This document shows positions 8,346 to 20,840 of a DNA stretch of 64,000 nt, in pieces. Below the pieces are notes generated by a model, which was given only the letters and a program-made list of their open reading frames with translations, was not told the DNA's origin and searched no databases. Source of the DNA: an uncultured Acidobacteriota bacterium (GTDB lineage Bacteria; Acidobacteriota; Terriglobia; Terriglobales; Acidobacteriaceae); NCBI GenBank assembly GCA_903873705.1, contig CAIQPK010000059.1, forward strand, positions 1-64,000, given 5' to 3'. The first letter of the stretch is position 1. The number at the start of each line of letters is the position of its first letter. A program made the translations under genes and the position numbers.

Positions 8346-10142
8346 ATGTTCAAACGCCAACTCATCTCGCTGCTACTTGCTTCCGCGCTGTCCTCTTCGC
8401 TGCGCGCGCAGGCTCCTGCGTCGGCGCACGGCGCGTGGTACGAGCATGCGGTGATCTATGAGATTTATCCGCGGAGTTTTCAAGACACGAATGGCGATGG
8501 CGTTGGCGACTTAAACGGCATTACACAGCGGCTGGATTACCTGCAATCGCTGGGCGTGGACGCGATCTGGATTGCGCCGATGTATCCGTCGCCGCAGGTT
8601 GATTTCGGGTATGACATTGCGAACTACGAGGCTGTCGATCCGCAGTACGGGACACTGGCCGATATGGACCGCCTGATTGCCGAAGCGAAGAAGCGGCATA
8701 TCCGCGTATTGCTCGACATGGTTCTGAACCATACGTCAGACAAACATCCATGGTTTGTGGAGTCGGCTGGGTCGAAGACGAATCCCCGAGCCGATTGGTT
8801 CATCTGGAACGATGGCAAGGCGACGAACGATACTCATGCGCCGAACGCGCACCAGGGACCGCACGGATGGGTGGTGCCGCCGAATGATTGGTCGTCGCTT
8901 TTCCAGGGGTCGGCGTGGGAGTGGGTTCCGGCGCGCGGGCAGTTCTACTATCACTTTTTCTACAAGCAGCAACCTGATCTGAACTGGCGCAACCCGGCGG
9001 TCGAGAAGGCGATGTTCGATGCCATGCGGTTCTGGCTGGATCGCGGCGTTGCGGGCTTCCGGCTGGATGCGGTCACAACGCTGTTTGAAGACCCTGAGCT
9101 GCACGATGACGGACCGACAGGCAAGCTGGATGCGAGCGGCTTTCCGGAGTCGAACCATGTGCGCACCAGCGGCCTGCCTGAAGTGCACGACGTGATGCGG
9201 CGGCTGCGCGTGATGGTGGACGGCTATCACGATGAGCGCGTGCTGGTGGGAGAAATTTATGTGCCGGCAACGGCTGAGCTGCTCGGCTGGTATGGACCAA
9301 GGAGCGCGCCGGAGCTGCAGCTGCCGATGGATACGCTGGTGGGATTCCACACCGAGGCACCGGGGCAGGAAACCGGCAAGAACGTGGCGCTGAACATCGC
9401 ACACTTTCGCAAGACCATCGTCGAGATGGAAGCAGCGCTTGATGGCCACCAGCCACTGCTGGTCTTCGACAACCATGACAACACGCGTAGCTGGGACCGC
9501 TTTGGCGATGGCGCGCACAATCCGCTCATCGCACGGCTGATTGCTACGATGCTGTTTACGACGCGTTCCGCGGCGCTGCTGTACTACGGGCAGGAGCTCG
9601 GCATGGCGACGCATACGCCGACGCAACGCGAGGATGTGCGCGACCCCATCGGCATCACCGGCTGGCCGAAGGAGAAGGGCCGCGATGGTGAGCGCACGCC
9701 CATGCAGTGGACCTCAGGGCCGCAGGCGGGCTTCTCCTCGAACCCGCAGACGTGGCTGCCCGTCGCAGCGGATCGCAGCTCAGTGAACGTGGCGAGCGAG
9801 AGCGCGGATGCGAGTTCGCTGCTGAACTGGTACCGCACGCTGGCGGCAATCAGGCGCGGAAATCCAACCATGCGCGACGGTGCGCTGGTGATGCTCGACG
9901 CGACGAACCCAGCCGTGCTGAGCTATGCACGCACGCCGGTGTCGCCGAGCGGGCACGCGCTGGTGGTTTCGTTGAACATGACGGCGCAGCCGCAGGTGGT
10001 GCATCTCGATTTGAAAGCGGCGGGTATCGGCGGGCCGGGCGTGAAGACCCTGCTGGGCGATGCGGCTGCTTTGAATGGCGTTACATCGCTTGCGACGTTC
10101 ATGCTTCCGCCTTACGCCACGCTGATCGCGGAGGTCCAATGA
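8346..10142 (+). CDS. exported GH13 alpha-glucosidase (oligo-1,6-glucosidase/trehalose-synthase-like)
   Basis: A 598-residue glycoside hydrolase family 13 protein. Residues 1-22 (MFKRQLISLLLASALSSSLRAQ) are a Sec signal peptide, so it should act outside the cytoplasm. The (beta/alpha)8 barrel starts at WYEHAVIYEIYPRSFQD; the catalytic residues are Asp241 (GFRLDAV), Glu303 (VGEIY) and Asp378 (FDNHDN). The calcium-loop motif DTNGDGVGDLNGI is intact. Substrate is likely a short alpha-glucan or sucrose-like oligosaccharide; exact specificity cannot be read from sequence. The start is ATG 8346, with GTG 8337 also possible. It lies in the ilv operon, and its stop overlaps the next start (ATGA). Confidence 0.9.
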   Translation: MFKRQLISLLLASALSSSLRAQAPASAHGAWYEHAVIYEIYPRSFQDTNGDGVGDLNGITQRLDYLQSLGVDAIWIAPMYPSPQVDFGYDIANYEAVDPQYGTLADMDRLIAEAKKRHIRVLLDMVLNHTSDKHPWFVESAGSKTNPRADWFIWNDGKATNDTHAPNAHQGPHGWVVPPNDWSSLFQGSAWEWVPARGQFYYHFFYKQQPDLNWRNPAVEKAMFDAMRFWLDRGVAGFRLDAVTTLFEDPELHDDGPTGKLDASGFPESNHVRTSGLPEVHDVMRRLRVMVDGYHDERVLVGEIYVPATAELLGWYGPRSAPELQLPMDTLVGFHTEAPGQETGKNVALNIAHFRKTIVEMEAALDGHQPLLVFDNHDNTRSWDRFGDGAHNPLIARLIATMLFTTRSAALLYYGQELGMATHTPTQREDVRDPIGITGWPKEKGRDGERTPMQWTSGPQAGFSSNPQTWLPVAADRSSVNVASESADASSLLNWYRTLAAIRRGNPTMRDGALVMLDATNPAVLSYARTPVSPSGHALVVSLNMTAQPQVVHLDLKAAGIGGPGVKTLLGDAAALNGVTSLATFMLPPYATLIAEVQ

Positions 10143-10762
10143 TCGCGACCGGCGCACCCATGCTCCAGATGGAAACGCCACGCCTGCTGCTTCGGCAATG
10201 GCGCGAGAGCGACCGTGAGCCGTTTGCGGCGATGAATGCCGATGCCGAGACGATGACCTACTTCCCTGCTCCGATGACGCCCGAGGAAAGCGGTGCCGCG
10301 ATTGAGCGGTATGTCGCTGGTTTTGAGCGGACGGGTTTCGGCTTCTTCGCCACCGAGTTGCGCGAAACCGGCGCCTTCGTTGGCTTGATCGGTATGCAGG
10401 TTCTGCGTGATGTTATTCCCGGGCTCCCCGAGGGTTCGGTGGAGATTGGCTGGAGACTGGATCGCCGCTATCACGGGCAGGGCCTTGCAACCGAAGGCGC
10501 GCGGGCTGTCGTTGAGTTTGCGTTCCGAGATTGCGAGTTGCCGGGAGTAGTGGCCCTTACCGCGCAAGGCAACCAGGCTTCGCGGCGCGTGATGGAAAAG
10601 CTGGGTATGACCTACGCGCCGGAGCTGGACTTCGATCATCCGCGGATGCCGGCGGGGCATCCGCATCAACGCCACGCGCTTTACGTGCTGGCCAATTCTG
10701 CTAACCCGCACGGCGCAAAAGCCGAGTGGTTTGAAAGGTTGTCATGCTCCACACATTCGTAG
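10139..10762 (+). CDS. GNAT-family N-acetyltransferase (RimJ/RimL type)
   Basis: A 207-residue GCN5-related acetyltransferase. The N-terminus METPRLLLRQWRESD and the acetyl-CoA-binding region GWRLDRRYHGQGLATEGARAVVEF, followed by ALTAQGNQASRRVMEKLGM, are typical of the RimJ/RimL branch, whose members acetylate protein N-termini or small molecules. The start ATG 10139 overlaps the glucosidase stop (ATGA), and its 3' end overlaps the ilvN start by 19 nt, so it is translationally linked on both sides. The target is unknown. Its C-terminal tail after PHQRHALYVLA is short and probably non-functional overlap sequence. Confidence 0.88.
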   Translation: MIATGAPMLQMETPRLLLRQWRESDREPFAAMNADAETMTYFPAPMTPEESGAAIERYVAGFERTGFGFFATELRETGAFVGLIGMQVLRDVIPGLPEGSVEIGWRLDRRYHGQGLATEGARAVVEFAFRDCELPGVVALTAQGNQASRRVMEKLGMTYAPELDFDHPRMPAGHPHQRHALYVLANSANPHGAKAEWFERLSCSTHS

Positions 10763-11379
10763 CATTGGTTCAAGACAAGCCCGGCGTGTTGACGCGGGTC
10801 GCTTCCCTGTTTCGGCGGCTGAACATCAACATCGTCTCGCTCACCGTGGGCGAGAGCGAGCGGCAGGATACGTCGCGGATGACGATTGTGTGCGAGGCGC
10901 CGGAGAACAGCGCGCATCGCATTCGCGCGTCGCTGTACAAGCTGGAGACGACGGTGCATGTGGACGAGGTGAACCGCACCGAGGCCGTGGTGCGCGAGCT
11001 CTGCCTGGTGAAGGTGGCCGCCGGACCCGCGCAGCCGCACGGGCTGCACTCGCGGTCGCAGATCTTCGAACTGGCAACGGTGTTTCGCGCACGCGTGGTC
11101 GACCTCGCGCCGGAATCGATCATGCTCGAAATGACAGGCTCAGCTTCCAAGATTGAAGGCCTGCTGCAGGTGTTGCGTGAGAGCGGCTACGAGGTGCTGG
11201 AGGTTTCGCGCACCGGGCGCATGGCCATGCGGCGCGGACAGCATACCAGCCGCGTGCTGAAAGCGCTCGGGACCAAAGAGAGCGGTAGCGAAGCTGGAAG
11301 CGATCTGCTCGACCTCGACCCGGATGCGCTGCCGAATTCGGATCAGCTTCCTAACCAGTTCGACGAAGAAGTGGACTAG
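10744..11379 (+). CDS. ilvN: acetolactate synthase small (regulatory) subunit
   Basis: This subunit confers valine feedback inhibition on IlvB. The N-terminal ACT domain (residues 2-75) begins HTFVALVQDKPGVLTRVASL and continues to RMTIVCEA; the second ferredoxin-like domain follows. At 211 residues it is longer than the common ~160-180. It carries a small insertion (PAQPHGLHSRS, near residue 97) and an acidic C-terminal tail (residues ~175-211) rich in Asp/Ser/Leu. The start ATG 10744 lies inside the end of the acetyltransferase gene, preceded by GAAAGG. The next gene begins 5 nt after its stop. Confidence 0.95.
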   Translation: MLHTFVALVQDKPGVLTRVASLFRRLNINIVSLTVGESERQDTSRMTIVCEAPENSAHRIRASLYKLETTVHVDEVNRTEAVVRELCLVKVAAGPAQPHGLHSRSQIFELATVFRARVVDLAPESIMLEMTGSASKIEGLLQVLRESGYEVLEVSRTGRMAMRRGQHTSRVLKALGTKESGSEAGSDLLDLDPDALPNSDQLPNQFDEEVD

Positions 11380-11384
11380 GCACC

Positions 11385-12410
11385 ATGTCGAGCGAAGTGG
11401 GTAACGAAGAGACCCGGATTGGGCCCAAGTCGCGGCGGCGCGTTCTTGTCGAAGGCGTATTGCTTGGTGCCTTGTATGGCATCGTGCTGCGCGGCATCAT
11501 TGGGAACTCGGCAATCACCCAGTGGATTACAGCGCATGACAGGTTCGGCGTATCAGGAATCATGACGGTGAGTTTTCTTGTACTCGGACCGTTCATTATC
11601 GGTTTTCTGTCCGTCAGCAGGGTGGAACCAAAGTCACCTATGACTGTGTTGGAGTGGATTTATGTGCCTTGGTTCTCTGTCGGCCTGATGATGCTGGCTA
11701 CCATGCTGTTCAGCTGGGAGGGATTCATCTGTGTTGCGATGGCAATGCCGATCGCCTTAGTGGTTGCTTCGCTCGGCGGGGTGACTGCAGGCGTATACAT
11801 GCGGAAGCGGCGAGTGTCTGGAACCACGCTTTCGTGCATGGCTGTTTTGCCTTTCCTGATTGCTCCGATTGAAGCGCGTCTGGCTGTACCGGATCAAACC
11901 CGCACGGTGGCTAGCGAGATTCGCATTCATGCATCGCCGGAAACCGTTTGGCGCAACATCGAGCGCGTGCCGGCTATCGCCCCCACCGAGTTGGAAACTA
12001 ACTGGACACATCGCATCGGCTTTCCTCGGCCGGTAGAGGCAACACTATCGTTCGAAGGCGTTGGCGGCGTGCGCCACGCAAGCTTCGAGCGTGGTCTCAT
12101 GTTCATTGAGACGGTGACGGCCTGGGAGCCGGAACAACGCCTGGCGTTCAGTATCAAGGCAGACTCCGCCAACATTCCTACCACCACTCTCGATGAACAT
12201 GTCACCATCGGCGGACGCTACTTCGATGTACTCGATGGCGAGTACAGCCTGGAACCGCTAGCCAACGGAGACGTCATGCTCCACCTCGTGAGCCACCAGC
12301 GCCTCTCCACCGATTTCAACGGCTACGCGGGCCTCTGGACCGACGCCGTCATGCAAAACCTTCAAACCAGCATTCTCAAAGTGATTCAACATCGCTGCGA
12401 GCACGCGTAA
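11385..12410 (+). CDS. membrane protein with C-terminal SRPBCC (START-like) domain
   Basis: A 341-residue two-part protein. Residues ~20-170 contain four or five hydrophobic segments (around 22-40, 58-78, 92-112, 115-138 and 150-165). From about residue 175 a soluble part begins with IRIHASPETVWRNIERVPAI, the typical opening of an SRPBCC/polyketide-cyclase-like domain, and ends with the long C-terminal helix after DFNGYAGLWTDAVMQNLQ. Such domains bind hydrophobic ligands in a deep pocket. The gene is 5 nt behind ilvN and 37 nt before ilvC. Nothing in it suggests an amino-acid biosynthetic enzyme; a lipid- or ligand-binding envelope role is an inference. Confidence 0.8.
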   Translation: MSSEVGNEETRIGPKSRRRVLVEGVLLGALYGIVLRGIIGNSAITQWITAHDRFGVSGIMTVSFLVLGPFIIGFLSVSRVEPKSPMTVLEWIYVPWFSVGLMMLATMLFSWEGFICVAMAMPIALVVASLGGVTAGVYMRKRRVSGTTLSCMAVLPFLIAPIEARLAVPDQTRTVASEIRIHASPETVWRNIERVPAIAPTELETNWTHRIGFPRPVEATLSFEGVGGVRHASFERGLMFIETVTAWEPEQRLAFSIKADSANIPTTTLDEHVTIGGRYFDVLDGEYSLEPLANGDVMLHLVSHQRLSTDFNGYAGLWTDAVMQNLQTSILKVIQHRCEHA

Positions 12411-12447
12411 ACTTTAACCACTACTCGAAGAAAGAAGACAAAGACCC

Positions 12448-13473
<1,026 letters not shown>

Positions 13474-13484
13474 AGTCGCTGGAA

Positions 13485-13524
13485 ATGCAGAAGGCCCTCC
13501 GGGTGGAGGGCCTTCTGCATTTTT
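13485..13524 (+). terminator. intrinsic terminator after ilvC
   Basis: A perfect 16-bp stem (arms 13485-13500 and 13505-13520) with a GGGT loop is followed by TTTT at 13521-13524. It lies 12 nt after the ilvC stop and also faces the 3' end of the convergent DUF427 gene, so it may serve both strands; the A-run on the 5' side is only three bases, making the minus direction weaker. Confidence 0.92.
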
Positions 13525-13536
13525 GAGAACAGGAAA

Positions 13537-13824
13537 TTAGGTCGTAACGATTTCCACACCGCGCCAGAAAGCCACGTGGTGCTTGACGGTCTTGGCAGCG
13601 GGCTTGGGATCGGGGTAGTACCAGGCGGCGTCGGGGTTCTCCTGGCCGTCGACCAGCACGGTGTAGTAGCGGGCCTGGCCCTTCCACGGGCAGTTGGAGC
13701 TGGTGGAGCTGGGCTTCAGAAACGCTCGGTTGACGGTCTCCTCTGGAAAGTAAATGTTGCCTTCAACGGTTTGAATCTTCTCGCTTTCGGCGAGGGTCTG
13801 ACCATTCCACATTGCTTTCGCCAT
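13537..13824 (-). CDS. DUF427-family protein
   Basis: A 95-residue protein of the DUF427 family. Family features visible are KAMWNGQTLAES at the start, the central NCPWKGQARYYTV stretch and the VAFWRGVEI end. The domain is a small beta-rich fold of unknown biochemical role. It converges on ilvC and shares the hairpin terminator between them. Upstream on its own strand lies a 269-bp spacer that separates it from topA and holds a short palindrome (arms TAGCAT/ATGCTA at 13923-13940) but no convincing promoter. Confidence 0.88.
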   Translation of the reverse strand: MAKAMWNGQTLAESEKIQTVEGNIYFPEETVNRAFLKPSSTSSNCPWKGQARYYTVLVDGQENPDAAWYYPDPKPAAKTVKHHVAFWRGVEIVTT

Positions 13825-14093
13825 AACGTGTTAGTCCATTCTAATCAATGAGATACAGCAGGCCTTGTCAAAGGGAGTTAACAGACCTGTGCCCGCGGCT
13901 GGCCGCGTACCCATAAGTACTTTAGCATGAATATATGCTATTTGGGAAGTGCTAACTTAGCGACATTCCAAAATGCGTAGATTTACTTGGACGCGGGAGT
14001 CTTGAATTCCCTATTTTCTGGAGACTGCCACACGAAAATCAGCACGCTCGACACCGCAGAAGCGGGGCCGAGCCGTGCCCGTTGGCTGTGATC

Positions 14094-17024
<2,931 letters not shown>

Positions 17025-17039
17025 TTCTTACAACCCCAT

Positions 17040-17064
17040 CGGAACACGACCGAGGTCTGTTCCG
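17040..17064. promoter_or_regulatory. palindrome in the topA leader
   Basis: Outer arms CGGAACA (17040-17046) and TGTTCCG (17058-17064) enclose inner arms GACC/GGTC, giving an 11-bp near-perfect dyad with one bulged C. It lies 16 bp upstream of the topA ATG. A second perfect dyad, CTTTGCC/GGCAAAG, lies at 17094-17109. Either could be an operator or an mRNA hairpin; no known consensus was matched. Confidence 0.45.
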
Positions 17065-17225
17065 TTCTTCCAATGTCAATGCACCCTAACACGCTTTGCC
17101 GAGGCAAAGTCAAACGTCAATTTCCGGCGACGTCCTGTTTGGACGGCGGAAAGGCCTTTTCGGGGCCGGTGAAAATTTGCGGTTAAGCCCGCGTTTCGCC
17201 GCACTTCACGTGTACGGCGACGGGG

Positions 17226-18413
17226 CTAGAAGGTTTTCACGTAATTTTTTCCGGGCATCTGTTTAATACGCCCGGCGAGTTCCAGTTCGAACAGCGCGGT
17301 AAAAATTTCGCCGGAGCTGAGTTCGCCTTCAAGGGTTTCCATCAGCTGGTCGAGCTGGAGAGCTTCGTCCTGGCGTAAATGCTTCATGACAAGGCGCTCA
17401 TGGTCGCTCATGGCAGGGGCCGTTGGGGCCGACTCGTTAAATAGAGATGCAGTCGATCCCCCGGACGATTCTTTTGCCCCGGCTTCGAGCTCGTCCTCGA
17501 GCGCGAGACGGATCTGCGACGGCAGGTCCTCCCAGATGTCCTCCCACGTCGCCGTGAGCTTGGCCCCCTGCTTGATGAGCGTGTTCGGTCCCCAGGCGTT
17601 CTGGTTGGTGACGTTGCCCGGCACCGCGTAAACGTCGCGGTCCTGCTCCAGTGCGCAACGCGCGGTGATGCGGGTTCCGGAGTACTCGCCGGCCTCAACC
17701 ACCAGCACGCCGACGCTCATTCCAGAGAGGATGCGATTGCGGATGGGGAAGTTCTGGGGCGCGGGGAAAGTGCCCATGGGGTACTCGCTGACGATGGCGC
17801 CCCCGTCCTTGACGATGCGCTCGGCGAGGGCCTTGTTCTCCTTGGGATAGATGACGTCGATGCCGGTGCCCCAGACGGCGACGGTCTTGCCGCCCACGTC
17901 GAGCGCGCCCTTGTGTGCAGCGGTGTCAACGCCCCGCGCCATGCCGCTGAGGATCACCAGGCCGCGCCGCGAGAGCTCCCGGGAGAGGACCTCCGACATG
18001 CCCGAGCCGTAGGGCGACGGATGCCGCGTGCCGACCACCGCTATCCCCGGACGGTTGAGCAGCGAAAGATTGCCGCGGACCCAGAGGACGGCCGGCGGAT
18101 CGTAAATTTCCAGCAGGCGCTGCGGATAGTCCTCGTTGGCCGGCGTAATAATGCTGCCGCCGGCTTCTTCCGTGCGCTGGAGTTCGGCCAGTGCGGCGGT
18201 GCGAGCGCGGCCATCGGCGATAAACTGCGCGGCAGAGGCTGGCAGGTGGGCGCCTTCCAGCTCAGTAAGCGAGGCGGAGAAGACACGCTCCGGCGCGCCC
18301 AGATGCTGCACGGCGCGGCCGCAGCGCGTGGGGCCGAGCTTGGGCGTCAGCGCCAGGGCCAGCCAGCCCAGGCGTGCTTCAGGATCTGTTGCGACCGAAT
18401 GTTTCTCTGCCAT
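17226..18413 (-). CDS. dprA: DNA processing protein DprA (Smf)
   Basis: DprA binds incoming single-stranded DNA during natural transformation and loads RecA. The product is 395 residues with an N-terminal SAM/HhH-like region, a central Rossmann-like DprA domain (IAVVGTRHPSPYG at about residue 125, SGMARGVDTAAHKGAL, PRN-type NFPIRNRILSG) and a C-terminal winged-helix (about residues 335-395, HERLVMKHLRQDEALQLDQL). The start ATG 18413 follows GAGGCGGC. The gene diverges from mqnA. comM, another transformation gene, is present in this window at 46-47 kb, consistent with a competent organism. Confidence 0.95.
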   Translation of the reverse strand: MAEKHSVATDPEARLGWLALALTPKLGPTRCGRAVQHLGAPERVFSASLTELEGAHLPASAAQFIADGRARTAALAELQRTEEAGGSIITPANEDYPQRLLEIYDPPAVLWVRGNLSLLNRPGIAVVGTRHPSPYGSGMSEVLSRELSRRGLVILSGMARGVDTAAHKGALDVGGKTVAVWGTGIDVIYPKENKALAERIVKDGGAIVSEYPMGTFPAPQNFPIRNRILSGMSVGVLVVEAGEYSGTRITARCALEQDRDVYAVPGNVTNQNAWGPNTLIKQGAKLTATWEDIWEDLPSQIRLALEDELEAGAKESSGGSTASLFNESAPTAPAMSDHERLVMKHLRQDEALQLDQLMETLEGELSSGEIFTALFELELAGRIKQMPGKNYVKTF

Positions 18414-18518
18414 GCCGCCTCGTCGTGCTGAGTGCTTTCCACCATATCAGCCCCACGGCCGGCAGCGGGAAGAGTTGGCCGCCAAAGTTTCCAGCAACGG
18501 GAAGCCTAAAATGGAGTT

Positions 18519-19376
18519 GTGCTGCGTGTTGCTTCCATCGCTTTCCTGAATCCCGCTCCCCTGCTCTATGACTTTGAGCACGGCCCCCGCGCCGCCGAAC
18601 TCCGCTCCCGTTACGCTGTGCATTACACATCGCCCGCTCAGTGCGCGGCAGAGTTGATTTCGGGTGACGCGGACCTGGGCCTTATCCCCATTGCTGCGTT
18701 GACGCCCGAGCTGGCCATCGTGCCCGGTTGCACCATCGCGTCGCGGGGAGAGATTCGCAGCATCCTGCTCCTGGTCAAAAATCCGCAAGGACTGGATGCC
18801 AAGGCAGCCATGCGACAGGTCAAGCGCTTTGCAGCGGATGCCGCGTCCCGGAGCTCGCAGGCTTACGTCCACATTCTGTTCCGGCACTTTCTCGGCATAC
18901 AGCCGGAGGTGCAGGAAGCCGCGGCCGATGCCATCACCATGCTGAACGGTAATGATGCAGCGCTGCTCATCGGCGACCCGGCACTGCTGGCTCGTGAACA
19001 CCGGACGCAGATCGATGCCTCTGCCGGCACATCTCTCTTGTGGCTTGATGTGGCGGCGTGGTGGCGCGAGTACACCGGGCTGCCGTGGGTGGCGGCAGTG
19101 TGGGCCGTGCGTCCCGAAAAACTGGGTGAGGTCTCGCGCGAGCAGGTTATCGCCGACGTCAACGCGTCCCGTGTAGCCGGCCTCGCCCACGTTGAAGATC
19201 TAGTGGCAGAGTGGACGCCGCGACTGGCGCTGCCGGTCGAAACCATTCGCACGTACCTGACAAAAAACATTTACTACGCCCTGGACGACGATTGCATCGC
19301 TTCAATTGGGCGCTTCCGTGACCTGGCGACGGCGATCGGGTTATTGCCCCCGATGCCTACGTTGCGGATGCTGTAA
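18519..19376 (+). CDS. mqnA: chorismate dehydratase (futalosine pathway)
   Basis: MqnA converts chorismate to 3-enolpyruvylbenzoate, the first step of the futalosine route to menaquinone. The 285-residue protein has the periplasmic-binding-protein-like fold of the family: it opens with VASIAFLNPAPLLY, has the substrate-site stretch SGDADLGLIPIAAL near residue 50, and ends with NIYYALDDDCIASIGRF. The start is GTG 18519. A TAAAAT hexamer (18507-18512) sits only 6 nt upstream and no ribosome binding site is visible, so the mRNA is probably leaderless. Other mqn genes are not in this window. Confidence 0.9.
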   Translation: MLRVASIAFLNPAPLLYDFEHGPRAAELRSRYAVHYTSPAQCAAELISGDADLGLIPIAALTPELAIVPGCTIASRGEIRSILLLVKNPQGLDAKAAMRQVKRFAADAASRSSQAYVHILFRHFLGIQPEVQEAAADAITMLNGNDAALLIGDPALLAREHRTQIDASAGTSLLWLDVAAWWREYTGLPWVAAVWAVRPEKLGEVSREQVIADVNASRVAGLAHVEDLVAEWTPRLALPVETIRTYLTKNIYYALDDDCIASIGRFRDLATAIGLLPPMPTLRML

Positions 19377-19464
19377 GCGTCTACACTCGAAAGACACTGA
19401 CGAAGGGCTGGCATTTTTTGCACCCGCCGTCGTCCGCTTCATCGCTTCCTGCGTCCTATCTGAC

Positions 19465-20154
19465 ATGATCGCTGCGCCTCATCAAACCGCTGCTTTGCTG
19501 GCCGCTCTCGCCGGGTCGCGGCTGGTACGGATGGCATTCAGCCTGGGGCTGATCGGGCTGTTTCTGATCTCGATCGTCGACTCGTCCTTTGTGCCGCTGC
19601 CGATCCCCGGCGTCACCGACATTATGGTGGTGGTCTTCGCCGCGCGGCATGCGAACCTCGTTCTCCTGGTGCTGGCGGCAACAGCGGGGTCGGCGCTGGG
19701 TGGCCTGTTCTCGCACATGGTCGGACAGGCCGGCGGGATTGCGTTTCTTGAAAAGCACGTTCCTCCCCGAATTTTGAAACCGGTCACACGCTGGATGGAG
19801 TCGCATGCGCTGATCGCCGTAGCGCTGCCGGCGATCCTCCCGCCGCCCATGCCGCTATCGCCGTTCGTGCTGGCAGCCGGCGCGCTCAATATGAGCCGGA
19901 AGAAGTTTATGATCGCGTTCACGGTGAGCCGCCTGGCACGGCACGCCTTTGCCGCGTGGCTGGGCGTCTACTACGGGCGTGGCGTTTTGCGGCTGTGGAA
20001 TCAGGTATCGGCGCGCTGGGGCACGCCGTTCCTGATCGTCCTGTGGAGCGTGGTGCTGTTGTGGTCAGGCTACGCACTGCTGAAGCTGTACCGGACTTCA
20101 CGCAGCGTTGGCGTGGGCACGCCGCGCGAACCCGTTACCGAAGTGCAGGCCTAA
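19465..20154 (+). CDS. DedA/YqaA-family (VTT domain) membrane protein
   Basis: A 229-residue membrane protein with a VTT/SNARE-associated domain. The N-terminal hydrophobic stretch MAFSLGLIGLFLISIVDSSF is followed by the family signature PLPIPGVTDIMVVVFAA; later segments include AATAGSALGGLFSHMVGQAGG and a terminal membrane helix. DedA-related proteins help move lipid carriers across the membrane. The start is taken at ATG 19465; upstream in-frame starts lie within mqnA. The stop TAA overlaps the convergent gene's stop by 4 bp (CTAA). Confidence 0.85.
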   Translation: MIAAPHQTAALLAALAGSRLVRMAFSLGLIGLFLISIVDSSFVPLPIPGVTDIMVVVFAARHANLVLLVLAATAGSALGGLFSHMVGQAGGIAFLEKHVPPRILKPVTRWMESHALIAVALPAILPPPMPLSPFVLAAGALNMSRKKFMIAFTVSRLARHAFAAWLGVYYGRGVLRLWNQVSARWGTPFLIVLWSVVLLWSGYALLKLYRTSRSVGVGTPREPVTEVQA

Positions 20155-20840
20155 GCTGCGGCCGGGGTTGGCGACTTTGGCGCGAAGCGCCGCTTGTAGT
20201 AGCCGACCGTGAGCGCAATCGCCGGAACGCCGATGATCGTGGGCCAAAGCCAGACGTACCAGGCGGGTCCAAAATATTGAGAAAGCGTGACCGCGCTGAA
20301 TGCCGTCCACGCGGCAATATAGCTGCCGATGAAGTTGCCCAGGTGGGTGTACCACCAGAACATCTTCTCCTTCGGCTTGCGTACGAAACTCACTAGTTGC
20401 ACCACCGCCAGGCGCATGCCGATCAGGCCGAAGACAATGGAGACGATGCCGAAATTCTGAACCGCGACGGGCTTGAAGGCGCCCAGGGCGGCCAGGGCAA
20501 GGCTCGCCCCGAAAGTGACGATGCCGGCAAACCAGTCAATGGGCTGCGCACTGCCGCCGCGGGCGAGGTCCTTCAGCCGCGTAACCCGATAGCCCGAGAA
20601 CGCCGCATAAAAGCTGAACACCGCCACCAGCGCGAGGAAGAGCACGGGGCGATACAGCGCCATCGGCAGCGCCGTGGCCGCCACCACACCCATGCACCAC
20701 AGGTAGACCATTCCCCAGCGCTTGTGCTGCTTGCCGCCCTTGGCCGTCGCCAGCGCGACCGGCGCCAGCAGGAACGATCCGAAACCAGCGGTAATGTGAA
20801 TGGCGAGTAAGGCTTTCATCCAGATCGGATCGTGGGTCAT
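20151..20840 (-). CDS. DUF2306-like integral membrane protein
   Basis: A 229-residue protein with about seven hydrophobic segments, starting HDPIWMKALLAIHITAGFGSF and including a charged loop GGKQHKRWGMVYLW typical of DUF2306-like proteins. The start ATG 20840 overlaps the padR stop (ATGA) and is preceded inside padR by AAGGAGAT, so translation is coupled to the regulator. Being the only gene downstream of padR, it is the most likely target of that regulator. Substrate or role is unknown. Confidence 0.82.
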   Translation of the reverse strand: MTHDPIWMKALLAIHITAGFGSFLLAPVALATAKGGKQHKRWGMVYLWCMGVVAATALPMALYRPVLFLALVAVFSFYAAFSGYRVTRLKDLARGGSAQPIDWFAGIVTFGASLALAALGAFKPVAVQNFGIVSIVFGLIGMRLAVVQLVSFVRKPKEKMFWWYTHLGNFIGSYIAAWTAFSAVTLSQYFGPAWYVWLWPTIIGVPAIALTVGYYKRRFAPKSPTPAAA

